Shown here: in pieces, positions 1 to 8,817 of the stretch
Layout of the letters: every line of letters starts with the position of its first letter
Numbering within the stretch: the stretch's first letter is position 1
From: an uncultured bacterium
GTDB taxonomy: Bacteria; Planctomycetota; JAJSAM01; JAJVHW01
NCBI GenBank assembly: GCA_937996235.1
Contig: CALKVK010000032.1
Coordinates: 248,001 to 312,000, forward strand
Length of the DNA: 64,000 bases
Reading direction: 5' to 3'
Made by a program: the position numbers and the translations under genes
The notes under the pieces: generated by a model
Told to the model about the DNA's origin: nothing
Databases searched by the model: none
The model's input: only the letters and a program-made list of their open reading frames with translations

Positions 1-1
1 G

Positions 2-385
2 CAGGAGCCCGTCCTCGTGTTCGGCGACTTCTACGAGCTGCAGCAGGCGCTCCTGAACGTGCTCATCAACGCCCTCGACGCGCTCGAGGAGGCGCACCGC
101 GACGCGCCGCGGATCGAGATCCACGTGACGGGCGACGCGCAGGAGGCCCGCCTGCTCGTCCGGGACAACGGCGTCGGCATGGCCCCTGCCGACGTGCCGC
201 GGGCGTTCGACCTGTTCTTCACCACCAAGGAGCAGGGGCGCGGATCCGGGCTCGGGCTCGCGACCGTCCACAAGATCCTCGAAGACCACGGCGGGCGCGT
301 GGTGCTCACCCCCCGGGCGGGGGAGGGGATGGACGTCACCTTCGTCCTGCCCCGGCTCCGTCCGCCCGGCGCGACCGTGGCGTGA
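2..385 (+). CDS. Sensor histidine kinase, C-terminal ATPase domain (5' truncated by window)
   Basis: The reading frame is open from base 2, so the gene begins outside the window and only the last ~128 residues are visible. They form a complete HATPase_c catalytic domain: an N box (NVLINALDAL), a G1 box (DNGVGM), an F box (FDLFFTTK) and a G2 box (GSGLGLATV). This domain binds ATP and phosphorylates the histidine of the (unseen) dimerisation domain. The order and spacing match the NtrB-like class of two-component kinases. The sensed signal and the partner regulator cannot be told from this fragment. The frame ends in TGA about 100 bases before the next start. Confidence 0.9.
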   Translation, partial: QEPVLVFGDFYELQQALLNVLINALDALEEAHRDAPRIEIHVTGDAQEARLLVRDNGVGMAPADVPRAFDLFFTTKEQGRGSGLGLATVHKILEDHGGRVVLTPRAGEGMDVTFVLPRLRPPGATVA

Positions 386-441
386 CACGGCGGGGCGAGG
401 GTGCGCGCCCGCACGCTCGTGGGGCGGCGGACGTGTGCTGC

Positions 442-447
442 TACCCT
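442..447 (+). promoter_or_regulatory. Candidate -10 hexamer TACCCT
   Basis: TACCCT preceded by TGC, about 38 bases upstream of the ATG at 485. The same hexamer recurs upstream of other genes here (4131, 23959, and on the minus strand at 23054). No clear -35 box is visible. Confidence 0.35.
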
Positions 448-484
448 GTGCAGGGTCCCGCCGGCAGGGACCGCGGAGGATTCC

Positions 485-946
485 ATGCGCGACCTGAGGA
501 ACTGGGCGATCTACGGGCTGTCCGTCGCGTGCGCCTTCCTGCTCGGAACCGTGCTCAGCCACGGCATCGAGCCGGCGCTGGCGCAGCAGCAGGCCTCGTC
601 GAACTACGGCGACGCGACCGTCTCCTCGAACGGGCGGTACATCGCCGCGACGGGGGCCGTCGGGAGCGGCATGAGCGTGCTCTGGCTGGTCGACACGCAG
701 GAGCGCCGCGTGGTCGTCTACGGCACGAGCAACTTGGGGAAAAGTATTGAGTTGCGCGCCGCGCGAAACATAGAGTGGGACCTGCGGCTCGACGAGTACC
801 ACGACGAGTCGCAGTACAAGGCGGAGGATCTCGAGCGGCTCTCCCAGCGCCAGAAGGAACGGCAGTCCCAGAAGGAGCAGAAGCCGGGTTCCGGGCAGAA
901 CCCGGACGACGGCGCGAAGGCGCCGGGCTCCGGCAAGGGCGACTGA
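485..946 (+). CDS. Small exported or membrane-anchored protein of unknown function
   Basis: A 153-residue protein starting at an ATG behind a clear GGAGGA Shine-Dalgarno. An upstream in-frame start at 401 lacks one. Residues ~8-25 form a single hydrophobic segment followed by an Ala-Leu-Ala-Gln stretch, which reads as a signal peptide or N-terminal anchor. Residues ~35-75 look like a compact beta-rich region (NGRYIAATGAVGSGMSVLWLVD). The last ~50 residues are charged, rich in Gln, Lys, Gly and Pro, and probably disordered. I do not recognise the family. It is a stand-alone gene between a kinase and an HTH protein, so its role is unknown. Confidence 0.7.
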   Translation: MRDLRNWAIYGLSVACAFLLGTVLSHGIEPALAQQQASSNYGDATVSSNGRYIAATGAVGSGMSVLWLVDTQERRVVVYGTSNLGKSIELRAARNIEWDLRLDEYHDESQYKAEDLERLSQRQKERQSQKEQKPGSGQNPDDGAKAPGSGKGD

Positions 947-1054
947 TCCCGGACGGCGCGGGCGGCTCCACGGGCGGAGCGCCCACGGGCGCGCTCGACG
1001 GACGACGACGTCGGTGGCAGACGGACCGGATCGCGGTCCGCCGGAGGTGATCGA

Positions 1055-1696
1055 GTGGGCAAGAGCGGTGAGTTCTTCACGTTCGACGAGGTCCTGCGGA
1101 AGCTCAAGATCGACGAGACGAAGCTGAAGCGGCTCGTCTCCGAGGGCGAGATCCGTGCCTTCCGCGAGGGTGAGGAGATGAAGTTCCGGCGCGCCGACGT
1201 CGAGAACCTCGACGTCGCCGGCGCACGCTCCGAGGAGGAGACGGGCGTCATCGACCTCTCCGCCGGTTCGGACTCGTCCGAGACCCTCACCGACGACCTG
1301 ATCTTCGACGAGGGCGACGATCTCGACCTCAACGCCGACGCCGGTCTCGCGACCGCCGAGATCTCGAGCCAGGACACGCTGGTCGACGAGGAGATCGGCA
1401 TGAGCACCGAGCCCCTCGGCGTCGCCTCCGGTGCGATGACCGAGGTGGTCGAGCCGGATGACGAGGACGACGAGCCCGTCGCCCGTCCGGCCGCCCGCCG
1501 CCCGGAGCGCGCCGCCGCGGCCGAGCAGCCGAGCGACCTGCCGTGGGCGCTCGTGATGACCGTCACGGCGGTGTTCATGATCCTCGGCGCGCTCGTGGTG
1601 CGCGGCGCGTCCGACGCGGTCCACGGCGACAAGCCGGTCTTCGACACGGCGAAGAGCCTCGCGAACACCTTCGGGCAGAAGGTCGACGGGCGCTAG
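1055..1696 (+). CDS. HTH-domain protein with C-terminal transmembrane anchor
   Basis: 213 residues from a GTG start, chosen because GGAGGTGA lies 4-5 bases upstream. Residues ~5-50 (FFTFDEVLRKLKIDETKLKRL, then FRRADVENL) resemble the MerR/excisionase-type winged helix found in helix-turn-helix domain 17 proteins. Residues ~65-165 are an acidic low-complexity linker. Residues ~168-190 (LPWALVMTVTAVFMILGALVV) are a single membrane helix, followed by a short tail. The layout suggests a membrane-tethered DNA-binding or docking protein, but no target can be inferred. A strong hairpin lies 80 bases downstream. Confidence 0.75.
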   Translation: MGKSGEFFTFDEVLRKLKIDETKLKRLVSEGEIRAFREGEEMKFRRADVENLDVAGARSEEETGVIDLSAGSDSSETLTDDLIFDEGDDLDLNADAGLATAEISSQDTLVDEEIGMSTEPLGVASGAMTEVVEPDDEDDEPVARPAARRPERAAAAEQPSDLPWALVMTVTAVFMILGALVVRGASDAVHGDKPVFDTAKSLANTFGQKVDGR

Positions 1697-1775
1697 CCGC
1701 GGGCGCGTCCCGTTCCGCCCGCGCGTGCGGAGCACGCCGCGACACGGAACGGGGGCGCACGTCACGACGTCCAAG

Positions 1776-1808
1776 CGAGGGCGCACCGGCCGAGCCGGTG
1801 CGCCCTCG
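1776..1808 (+). terminator. Perfect 15-bp hairpin with 3-nt loop
   Basis: The arms at 1776-1790 and 1794-1808 are perfectly complementary with a CGA loop. It sits 80 bases past the stop of the HTH/membrane gene and 79 bases before the next start. There is no T tract, as is common for terminators in GC-rich genomes. It could instead act as an mRNA stabiliser. Confidence 0.5.
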
Positions 1809-1886
1809 GCGATTCACGGCGTCGACGGCGCCGTGCCGTCAGCAGAGGAAGCGATCCGGGTGCTGCGACTCCAGAGTCCGCGTGTG

Positions 1887-3110
1887 ATGGCGTGGGGCCT
1901 GCGGCTCGCGGTCCTCCTCGCCGCGGCATGCGTGTGCGCGACCGCACCCGTCCGAGCCGAGGAGGCGCGCGACGCCGTCGGCTGGAACGAGCGCGGCCTG
2001 AAGCTGACGGAGGACGGGCGCCACCTCGAGGCCGTCGAGGCGTTCGTCAAGGCGCTCGACCTGTCGCCCGACGACGCGGTGATCCGTCGCAACCTCGCGC
2101 TCGCGCGCTCGAACCTCGCGGTCGCGCTCCTAGCGAAGGGCGACGTCGACCATGCGGCGCACCACGCGGAGGAGGCGCTCCGACTGCAGCCGGCCGATCC
2201 GGTCGTCGTCCTCAACCTGGCTGCGTGCCGCGACGAGCAGGGCTATCCCACGCGCGCGGCGGAGCTCGTGCGGCGCGCGCGGGAACTGGGGCCCAGGGAC
2301 GCCGACGTCCGCGAGCGGATGGGGGCGGTGCTCTATCGCGAAGGCGATCTCGGCGGCGCGATCTCCGAGTGGACGGTGGCGCTCGCGCTCCGGCCCGACG
2401 CGTCCGCGCTGGCGGAGCGACTCGAGCGCGCGCGCCGCTCGAAGGCGGTCGAGGACGCGCTGACCTCGCAGCTCTCCGCGCACTTCGAGGTGCTGCACGA
2501 CGCGCAGAGCGCCGTCCTCGCGTCCCTCGTGCTGCGCGAGCTCGAGGAGGCGCAGCGCGTCGTCACCGCCGAGATCCAGGCGACTCCGCCCTCGCCGGTG
2601 CGGGTCGTCCTGCTCTCCGCGGAGGAGTTCCGCGAGACGACCGGCGCGAGCGCGTGGGTGGCCGGGCTCTACGACGGTCGCATCCGGCTGCCCGTGCGCG
2701 GCGTGCGCGACCGCGCGGCACTGCTCGCGCGGGCCCGCCACGAGTACGTCCACGCCGCGCTCGCGGGACTCGGGCGGCGCGCGCCCTCGTGGCTCCACGA
2801 GGGACTGGCGCAGGTGGTGGAGCAGCGTGCGCGCGCGGATGCCGTGGCGCGTCTGCGGCGCTCCGGGGCGCCCGACTTCGCGACGCTCTCCCGGGCGTTC
2901 TCGACGACGTCCGGCGAGGCGGTCGCGCGGACGCTCTACGACACCGCGCTGGCGTTCGTCGCGTGGCTGCGCGAGGGGGAGCGCGGGACCCGGTTCCGCT
3001 TCGCGCTCTCGCGCCTGTTCGCGGACGACTCCCTCGACGCCGCCTTCCGCGCGGGCTACGACGCGACGCCTGCCGAACTCTACGAGGCGTTTCGCGCCTC
3101 CTTGCGCTGA
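1887..3110 (+). CDS. Exported TPR protein with gluzincin-like metalloprotease domain
   Basis: The ATG at 1887 was chosen because it opens directly into a signal peptide (hydrophobic residues ~3-20, cleavage near PVRAEE); the open frame runs further 5' without a plausible start. The protein has 407 residues. Residues ~30-175 carry about four TPR-like helix pairs (for example NERGLKLTEDGRHLEAVEAF). Residues ~230-400 form a peptidase_MA/DUF1570-like domain. HEYVH supplies the HExxH zinc motif, and WLHEGLAQ about 20 residues later supplies the third (Glu) ligand. The catalytic residues look intact, so an active periplasmic peptidase that binds partners through its TPRs is reasonable. The substrate is unknown. 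Confidence 0.75.
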   Translation: MAWGLRLAVLLAAACVCATAPVRAEEARDAVGWNERGLKLTEDGRHLEAVEAFVKALDLSPDDAVIRRNLALARSNLAVALLAKGDVDHAAHHAEEALRLQPADPVVVLNLAACRDEQGYPTRAAELVRRARELGPRDADVRERMGAVLYREGDLGGAISEWTVALALRPDASALAERLERARRSKAVEDALTSQLSAHFEVLHDAQSAVLASLVLRELEEAQRVVTAEIQATPPSPVRVVLLSAEEFRETTGASAWVAGLYDGRIRLPVRGVRDRAALLARARHEYVHAALAGLGRRAPSWLHEGLAQVVEQRARADAVARLRRSGAPDFATLSRAFSTTSGEAVARTLYDTALAFVAWLREGERGTRFRFALSRLFADDSLDAAFRAGYDATPAELYEAFRASLR

Positions 3111-3230
3111 CGCGCACATGCGCTGCCGCGTGCCGCGATCGCGCGCACCGATGTAACCGCGCGCCTCCTCGCGTGTCCCTGGGCGTGGGCGCCGCACGGT
3201 GCGCCCAGCGTGCACGACCGAGGAGTGCCC

Positions 3231-3986
3231 ATGCCGCCGCCCGACGTCCGCGACATCGCCAGCGCAGGTGTTCCTGCCCGAAGCGCCACGCCCGGCGCCG
3301 AGGCCCAGCCGGCCACGGAGTCGGCGCCTGCGTGTGCGCCGCGTCCGCGCGAGCGGCTGTTCGGCGGCGGGCCCGCGCTGCTGCACGACTCCGAGGTCCT
3401 CGCGCTGCTCCTCGGTACCGGCGTTGCCGGAGCTCCTGCGCCGGCGCTCGCCGCGCGCCTCCTCGACGCGGCGGGCGGCCTGCGCGCGCTGCTCGCGCGG
3501 ACGCCCGAGGAGCTCGCGGCCCTCCCGGGCCTCGGCGCGGCGCGCGCCGCGCGTCTCCTGGCCGCGGCGGAGCTCGGGCGTCGCGCGCTCGAGCAGCCGC
3601 TGCGCCGCGGGCTGCCGTTCCGCTCGAGCCGCGACGTCTTCCGCCACTTCGCCCCGCGCCTCGCCGACCTCGCGGTCGAGCAGTTCCACGCGCTGCTCCT
3701 CGACGGCAAGCACCGCGTGCTCCGCGACGTCCTCGTCTCGCAGGGCACGCTCACCTCCTCGCCCGTGCACCCGCGCGAGGTGTTCGGCTGCGCCATGCGG
3801 CACGGCGCGGCGGCGGTCGTGCTGTTGCACAACCACCCGTCCGGGGATCCGACGCCATCCTCCGACGACCTCGACGTCACGCGGCGGCTGTGCCAGGTGG
3901 GGGAGCTCGTGGGCATCCGCGTCCTCGACCACGTCGTCGTCGGCGACGGCAGCTATGCGTCGCTCGCCGATCGCGGCCTGATGTGA
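3231..3986 (+). CDS. radC: RadC family JAB/MPN domain protein
   Basis: 251 residues. The ATG at 3231 follows GAGGAG; an in-frame GTG at 3210 is less likely. After a ~35-residue disordered N-terminus, residues ~40-115 form a helix-hairpin-helix region (LPGLGAARAARLLAAAELGRR). Residues ~130-250 form the JAMM/MPN metalloprotease-like domain, with the conserved zinc motif HNHPSGDPTPSSDD and an upstream Glu (AVEQFHALLLD). RadC-family proteins are widespread. The old link to DNA repair is not well supported and the biochemical role is unsettled. The length and motif order are typical. Confidence 0.9.
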   Translation: MPPPDVRDIASAGVPARSATPGAEAQPATESAPACAPRPRERLFGGGPALLHDSEVLALLLGTGVAGAPAPALAARLLDAAGGLRALLARTPEELAALPGLGAARAARLLAAAELGRRALEQPLRRGLPFRSSRDVFRHFAPRLADLAVEQFHALLLDGKHRVLRDVLVSQGTLTSSPVHPREVFGCAMRHGAAAVVLLHNHPSGDPTPSSDDLDVTRRLCQVGELVGIRVLDHVVVGDGSYASLADRGLM

Positions 3987-4043
3987 GGGCGCCGGCCGGA
4001 CGTCGCGCCGGTGCGCGGGCCACGCGCGCTCCGCGCGCGGTCG

Positions 4044-4082
4044 CGTGCGCGCGCGGTCGGGCCGCACGACCGCGCACGCACG
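4044..4082 (+). terminator. 16-bp GC-rich hairpin after radC
   Basis: Arms 4044-4059 and 4067-4082 pair with a single C/A mismatch around a 7-nt loop. It lies 58 bases past the radC stop and 49 bases before the presumed -10 of the efflux operon, the right place for a terminator. It has no T tract. Confidence 0.45.
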
Positions 4083-4130
4083 AGAGTCCTGCACGTGACG
4101 CAGGTCTCCGTCGCTGCCGGCGCCGCGACC

Positions 4131-4136
4131 TACCCT
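4131..4136 (+). promoter_or_regulatory. Candidate -10 hexamer of the RND efflux operon
   Basis: TACCCT sits 46 bases before the adaptor start codon, beyond the hairpin that separates the operon from radC. No convincing -35 is seen. Confidence 0.35.
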
Positions 4137-4182
4137 GACCGTCGCGCCCGCCGTCGGCCGACGGCCCGCGCGGAGGTCTCCG

Positions 4183-5340
4183 ATGGAGCGAGCCCGCCGT
4201 CGCCGGATCGCGACGCTGCTGTTCGCGGCGGTCTGCGTCGCGGTGTTCCTCTACGCGTCCGGCGCGCTGCGCTCGGGACGCGTGGCGCCGGGCACCACGG
4301 CGATCGAGGCCGTGGTCCCGGAGCCGGCGGCGACCGTGACCGCCGAACGCGCCCGGGTGGCGGCCACCGAGACGGCGGTCGGCACGGTGCGCTCCCGGCG
4401 CCGGGTCGACGTCGCCGCGCAGGTGACGGGTCGTGTCGAGGCCGTCGCGGCGCGCGCCGGCGAGCGCGTGCGCGCGGGCACCGAGATCGTCGTGCTCGAC
4501 GACCGCGAGGCACGCACCGCGTTGGCGCAGGCGCAGCAGACGCTCGAGGCGTCGGAGGCCGCGGTGCGGCGCGCGGACCAGGCGCTCGTGCAGGTCCGCG
4601 CGCGGCTCGACCAGGTCAGCGCACGCCGCGACCGCGTCCGGGCGCTCGCGGAGCGCGCCGCCGCCACGTCCGAGGAGGTGGAGGCCGCGGAGGCCGACTA
4701 CCTCACGGCGCGTGCCGCCGTCGCGGATGCGGACGCGGCGATCGCCGCCGCCGCCGCCGCGCGCGAACGGGCGCGCGAGGGCGTCGGCGGGGCCGAGGTC
4801 GCGCTCGGCCACACGCGCGTGCTCGCGCCGATCGACGGCGTCGTCTCGGAGCGCCTCGTCGAGCCGGGCGACCTCGCGTGGCCGGGACGCACGCTGCTCG
4901 TGGTGCTCGATCCGTCCGCGCTGCGGCTCGAGGCGCAGGTGCGCGAGGGGCTGATCGCGCGCGTGCACGTCGGCGACCGGCTCGTGGTGTCGCTGCCCGC
5001 GGCGGCGCGCAGCGCGGACGGCGTCGTCGCCGAGATCCTGCCGACGGCCGATCCGCTGTCGCGCACGTTCGAGGTGCGCGTGGATCTCGCCGACGCGCCG
5101 GGTGTGCTGCCCGGGATGTTCGGGCGGGTCGGCATCCCCGTCGGCGAGCGCGAGGTCGTGCGCCTGCCCGAGACCGCTGTCGCGCGCATCGGGCAGCTCA
5201 GCATGGTCGTGGTCCGGCAGGACGGCCGCTGGCGGCGGCGCCTGGTGACGCTCGGGGAGAGCTTCGACGACGGCGTCGTCGAGGTGCTCTCCGGACTTGC
5301 CGGCGGCGAGGTGGTGGGTACGCCCGGGACCGCGCGATGA
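4183..5340 (+). CDS. RND efflux periplasmic adaptor subunit (HlyD/AcrA type)
   Basis: 385 residues from an ATG behind GGAGGT. An N-terminal hydrophobic anchor (residues ~10-27) is followed by the lipoyl half-motif (GRVEAVAARAGERVRAGTEI). Next come a long alanine/arginine/glutamate-rich coiled-coil hairpin (~110-205), the second lipoyl half (TRVLAPIDGVVSERLVEPGD), a beta-barrel and a membrane-proximal domain. This is the standard order for membrane-fusion proteins that join an inner-membrane RND pump to an outer-membrane channel. The stop overlaps the start of the pump gene (ATGA), so the two are translationally coupled. No TolC-like gene lies next to them. Confidence 0.92.
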   Translation: MERARRRRIATLLFAAVCVAVFLYASGALRSGRVAPGTTAIEAVVPEPAATVTAERARVAATETAVGTVRSRRRVDVAAQVTGRVEAVAARAGERVRAGTEIVVLDDREARTALAQAQQTLEASEAAVRRADQALVQVRARLDQVSARRDRVRALAERAAATSEEVEAAEADYLTARAAVADADAAIAAAAAARERAREGVGGAEVALGHTRVLAPIDGVVSERLVEPGDLAWPGRTLLVVLDPSALRLEAQVREGLIARVHVGDRLVVSLPAAARSADGVVAEILPTADPLSRTFEVRVDLADAPGVLPGMFGRVGIPVGEREVVRLPETAVARIGQLSMVVVRQDGRWRRRLVTLGESFDDGVVEVLSGLAGGEVVGTPGTAR

Positions 5341-8300
5341 GCGGCGATCCCGGCCACGAGCCGCTCGTCCAGCGCATCGTCCGCGCGTTCGTCACCGGAC
5401 CGCTCTCGCCGGTTCTCCTCCTGCTCGCCGTGACCGCCGGTGTGGTTGCGGTCCTCGGCACGCCGCGCGAGGAGGAGCCGCAGATCGAGGTGCCGTCGGC
5501 CGACGTGCTCGTCTCGTTCCCCGGGGCGTCCGCCGAGGAGGTCGAGCGCCTCGTCGCGACGCCGCTCGAGCGCCTGCTCTGGCAGGTCGACGGCGTCGAG
5601 CACGTCTACTCCGTCTCGCGCCGCGACGGCGCCGCCGTGACCGTCCGCTTCTTCGTCGGCGAGGACCGCGAGCGCGCCCTCGTCCGCCTGCAGTCGAGGA
5701 TCGACGCGCACCGCGACGAGGTCCCGCCCGGAGTGACCGGCTGGGTCGTGCGCCCGGTGGAGATCGACGACGTCCCGATCGTGTGCCTGACGCTCTGGTC
5801 GGAGTCCTGCGGACCGGCCGAGCTGCGGCGCGTCGCGGAGGAACTCGGCGCGCGGCTCGACGACGTGCCCAACCTCTCGCGCACCCAGGTGATCGGCGGG
5901 CAGCCGCGCGAGGTCCGCGTCGAGCTCGACGCCGAGGCTCTCGGCGCGCACGGACTCACGGCGCTCGACGTCTCGCGCGCCCTCGCCGGGGCGGATTCCG
6001 CGCGCACGGCCGGAGCGTTCGACGCACTCGACGCCCACACGGCCGTGGCCGCCGGGCCCTTCGTCGGCGGCAGCGCGGAGGCCGCGGAGCTGGTGGTGGG
6101 GGCGCATGCGGGGCGGCCCGTGCGCCTGCGCGACGTCGCGCGCGTGCTCGACGCACCGGCGGAGGCGCGCGACGTCGTCCGCCTGGCGTTCGGCGCGGCG
6201 GCGCGCGGTGCAGGGCCCGTCGGCGCGACGTTCCCGGCCGTCACGCTCGCGCTCTCGAAGAAGCGCGGCACGAACGCCGTCGGCGTCGCCGACGACGTGC
6301 TCGCACGGGCGCGCGAGCTGGCGCGCGACGTCCTGCCCTCCGACGTGCACGTGCTCGTCACGCGCGACCACGGCGCGACGGCCGACGCGAAGGTGGACGA
6401 GCTGCTCGAAGAGCTCGCGCTCGCGATCGTGACCGTGGTGGGGCTCGTCGCGCTGTCGCTCGGCTGGCGCGAGGGACTCGTCGTCGCGGCAGCGGTGCCC
6501 ATCACGTTCGCGCTGACGCTGCTCGTGAACCTGCTGGCCGGATACTCCGTCAACCGCGTGACGTTGTTCGCGCTGGTGCTCGCGCTCGGGCTCGTCGTCG
6601 ACGACCCGATCGTCGACGTCGAGAACATCCACCGCCACTTCGCGCGCAAGCTGCGGCCGCCGCTCGAGTCGGTGCTCGCCGCCGTCAACGAGGTGCGCCC
6701 GCCCGTGATCGTGGCGACGCTCGCGGTGATGGTCTCGTTCCTGCCGATGCTCTTCATCACCGGGATGATGGGCCCGTACATGCGCCCGATGGCGCTCAAC
6801 GTGCCGATCGCGATGGCGATGAGCCTGCTCGTCGCGTTCACGCTGACGCCGTGGATGTCGTACCACATGCTGCGCTCGCGCTACGGCGTCGCCGACGCCC
6901 ACGACGCGGAGCACCCGGGGTGGACGGGGCGCGCCTACCGGCGGCTGATGCGCGCGCTCCTCGGCAGCGCCGCCCTGCGCGGCGGGCTGCTCGTCGTCGT
7001 GCTGGCGCTCCTCGCCGGCGCGGGCGCGCTCGCGCTCACGGGCGCGGTCCCGCTGAAGATGCTGCCGTACGACAACAAGAGCGAGCTGCAGGTGCTCCTC
7101 GACATGCCGGAGGGCACGACGCTCGAGCGCACGGACTCCGTCGTCCAGGAGGTCGCGTCCGAGCTTCTCGGCGCGCCCGAGGTGACCGACCTCGCGAGCT
7201 ACGTCGGCGTGCCGGGGCCGATCGACTTCAACGGTCTCGTGCGGCGCTACGCGACCCGCACGGCACCGCACCAGGCCGAGGTGCGCGTCAACCTGCTGCC
7301 CAAGCAGGACCGCGTCCAGCGCTCGCACGAGATCGGCCTGCGCCTGCGGAACGCGCTCACGGCGATCGCCGAGCGCCACGGCGCGCGTCTCAAGATCGTG
7401 GAGATGCCGCCCGGTCCGCCCGTGCTGTCGACGCTCGTGGCCGAGGTCCGCGGGCCGCCGGGCGTCGCGTACGAGGACCTCGTCTCCGGCGCGCGCGACG
7501 TCGAGCGCCGACTCGCCGCGGAGCGCGGCGTCGTGGACACGGACGTGATGGCGGAGGACCCGCACGCGCGGCTCGACTACGCGCTCGACAAGGAGAAGGC
7601 CGCGCTGCACGGCGTCGCGACGGCCGACGTGACACGCACGCTCGCGCTGGCGCTCGGCGGCGAGGTCCCCGCCACCGTGCACGAGCCCGGCGAGCGCGCG
7701 CCGCTGGCGCTGCGGCTGCAGCTCCCGCGGGCGCGGCGCAGCAGTGCCGGCGACCTCGCGCGCGTACGCGTGCGCGGGGCCGGCGACGCGCTGGTGCCAC
7801 TCGCCGAGCTCGGGAGCTTCGAGACGCGCACGGAGGACCAGCCCGTCTTCCACAAGGACCTCGCGCCGGTGGCGTTCGTGCTGGGCGACGTCGCGGGCCG
7901 GCCTCCGGCCGAGGTCGTGCTGGCGCTGCAGCGCGACCTGGGCGAGCGACCGCTCGCCGCCGGCGCCGTCGCCGCGTGGGACGGCGAGGGCGAGTGGAAG
8001 ATCACGCTCGACGTGTTCCGCGACCTCGGCATCGCGTTCGCCGGGGCGCTCGTCGGCATCTACGTCCTGCTCGTCGTCGAGACGCGCTCGTTCGGCATGC
8101 CGCTGCTCGTGATGCTCGCGATCCCGCTCTCGGCGATCGGCATCCTGCCGGGCTTCTGGCTGCTGAACGTCCTCGGCACGGCCCCCGTCGGCGGCCACGC
8201 CGCACCCGTGTTCTTCACGGCCACGGGCATGATCGGGATGATCGCGCTCGCCGGGATCGTCGTGCGGAACGCGATCATCCTCATCGACTTCGTGCGCCAC

Positions 8301-8546
8301 CGCGTGGACGCGGGCGCGCCGCTCGACGACGCCGTCGTCGAGAGCGGCGCGGAGCGGCTGCGTCCCATCATCCTGACCGGCGGGACGGCGCTCCTCGGCG
8401 CGTGGCCCATCACGCTCGACCCGATCTTCTCGGGTCTGGCGTGGAGCCTGATCTTCGGCCTCGTCGCGTCCACCGCGTTCACGCTGGTCGTCGTCCCCGT
8501 CGCCTACCACACCCTGACGAAGGGCCGGAGCGCCGCCGCGCGCTGA
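5337..8546 (+). CDS. RND family efflux permease (AcrB/HAE type)
   Basis: 1069 residues from the ATG that overlaps the adaptor stop by 4 bases. The frame is open upstream to 4011, but that part lies opposite the adaptor gene and is a composition artefact. The topology is the typical one for inner-membrane proton-driven pumps: TM1, a large periplasmic loop, TM2-6, TM7, a second loop and TM8-12. The TM4 proton relay is present as LGLVVDDPIVDVENIHRHF, as is a C-terminal GTALLGAWPITLDPIFSGL stretch. The substrate cannot be deduced from sequence alone; drugs, solvents or lipids are all possible. Confidence 0.93.
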   Translation: MSGDPGHEPLVQRIVRAFVTGPLSPVLLLLAVTAGVVAVLGTPREEEPQIEVPSADVLVSFPGASAEEVERLVATPLERLLWQVDGVEHVYSVSRRDGAAVTVRFFVGEDRERALVRLQSRIDAHRDEVPPGVTGWVVRPVEIDDVPIVCLTLWSESCGPAELRRVAEELGARLDDVPNLSRTQVIGGQPREVRVELDAEALGAHGLTALDVSRALAGADSARTAGAFDALDAHTAVAAGPFVGGSAEAAELVVGAHAGRPVRLRDVARVLDAPAEARDVVRLAFGAAARGAGPVGATFPAVTLALSKKRGTNAVGVADDVLARARELARDVLPSDVHVLVTRDHGATADAKVDELLEELALAIVTVVGLVALSLGWREGLVVAAAVPITFALTLLVNLLAGYSVNRVTLFALVLALGLVVDDPIVDVENIHRHFARKLRPPLESVLAAVNEVRPPVIVATLAVMVSFLPMLFITGMMGPYMRPMALNVPIAMAMSLLVAFTLTPWMSYHMLRSRYGVADAHDAEHPGWTGRAYRRLMRALLGSAALRGGLLVVVLALLAGAGALALTGAVPLKMLPYDNKSELQVLLDMPEGTTLERTDSVVQEVASELLGAPEVTDLASYVGVPGPIDFNGLVRRYATRTAPHQAEVRVNLLPKQDRVQRSHEIGLRLRNALTAIAERHGARLKIVEMPPGPPVLSTLVAEVRGPPGVAYEDLVSGARDVERRLAAERGVVDTDVMAEDPHARLDYALDKEKAALHGVATADVTRTLALALGGEVPATVHEPGERAPLALRLQLPRARRSSAGDLARVRVRGAGDALVPLAELGSFETRTEDQPVFHKDLAPVAFVLGDVAGRPPAEVVLALQRDLGERPLAAGAVAAWDGEGEWKITLDVFRDLGIAFAGALVGIYVLLVVETRSFGMPLLVMLAIPLSAIGILPGFWLLNVLGTAPVGGHAAPVFFTATGMIGMIALAGIVVRNAIILIDFVRHRVDAGAPLDDAVVESGAERLRPIILTGGTALLGAWPITLDPIFSGLAWSLIFGLVASTAFTLVVVPVAYHTLTKGRSAAAR

Positions 8547-8628
8547 CGAAAGTCGTTGCGGTGCGGCGCCCATGCGGTGAAATACGCCGTCTCCCGGACC
8601 GCGGCGCACGTCGCCGGGGCAGGGGCCG

Positions 8629-8754
8629 ATGCAGGAAGACGACGACTCCTCCGTTCGCGCGGGGCAGCGGATCGCCGCTCGCAGGGTGGGGATCGTGCTC
8701 GCGGTGCTCGTCGCGCTCCTGTTCGCGCTCCCGTTCCTGTACCGGACGCTGTAG
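8629..8754 (+). CDS. 41-residue single-span membrane protein upstream of cytochrome oxidase subunit III
   Basis: ATG at 8629, TAG at 8752-8754. The first ~19 residues are acidic then basic (MQEDDDSSVRAGQ...ARRVG). Residues ~20-37 form one hydrophobic helix (VGIVLAVLVALLFALPFLY), and the last residues are RTL. GGGGCC precedes the start as a weak ribosome site. The location, 63 bases before subunit III, and the shape suggest a small accessory or subunit-like oxidase protein. It matches no family I can name. It is short enough to be chance, but the charge/TM pattern and clean ends argue that it is real. Confidence 0.55.
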   Translation: MQEDDDSSVRAGQRIAARRVGIVLAVLVALLFALPFLYRTL

Positions 8755-8817
8755 CGGGGGAGGCGGGCGCCGCGCGGCGCCCCGCGCGGCCGGACGACAG
8801 GGAGCGGAGGTGACTCC

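Noticed and set aside
4011..5336. Long open frame upstream of and continuous with the RND permease
   Set aside because: It lies opposite the coding frame of the adaptor gene, has an Arg/Ala/Gly-rich noise composition, and the ATG at 5337 overlaps the adaptor stop in the usual way.
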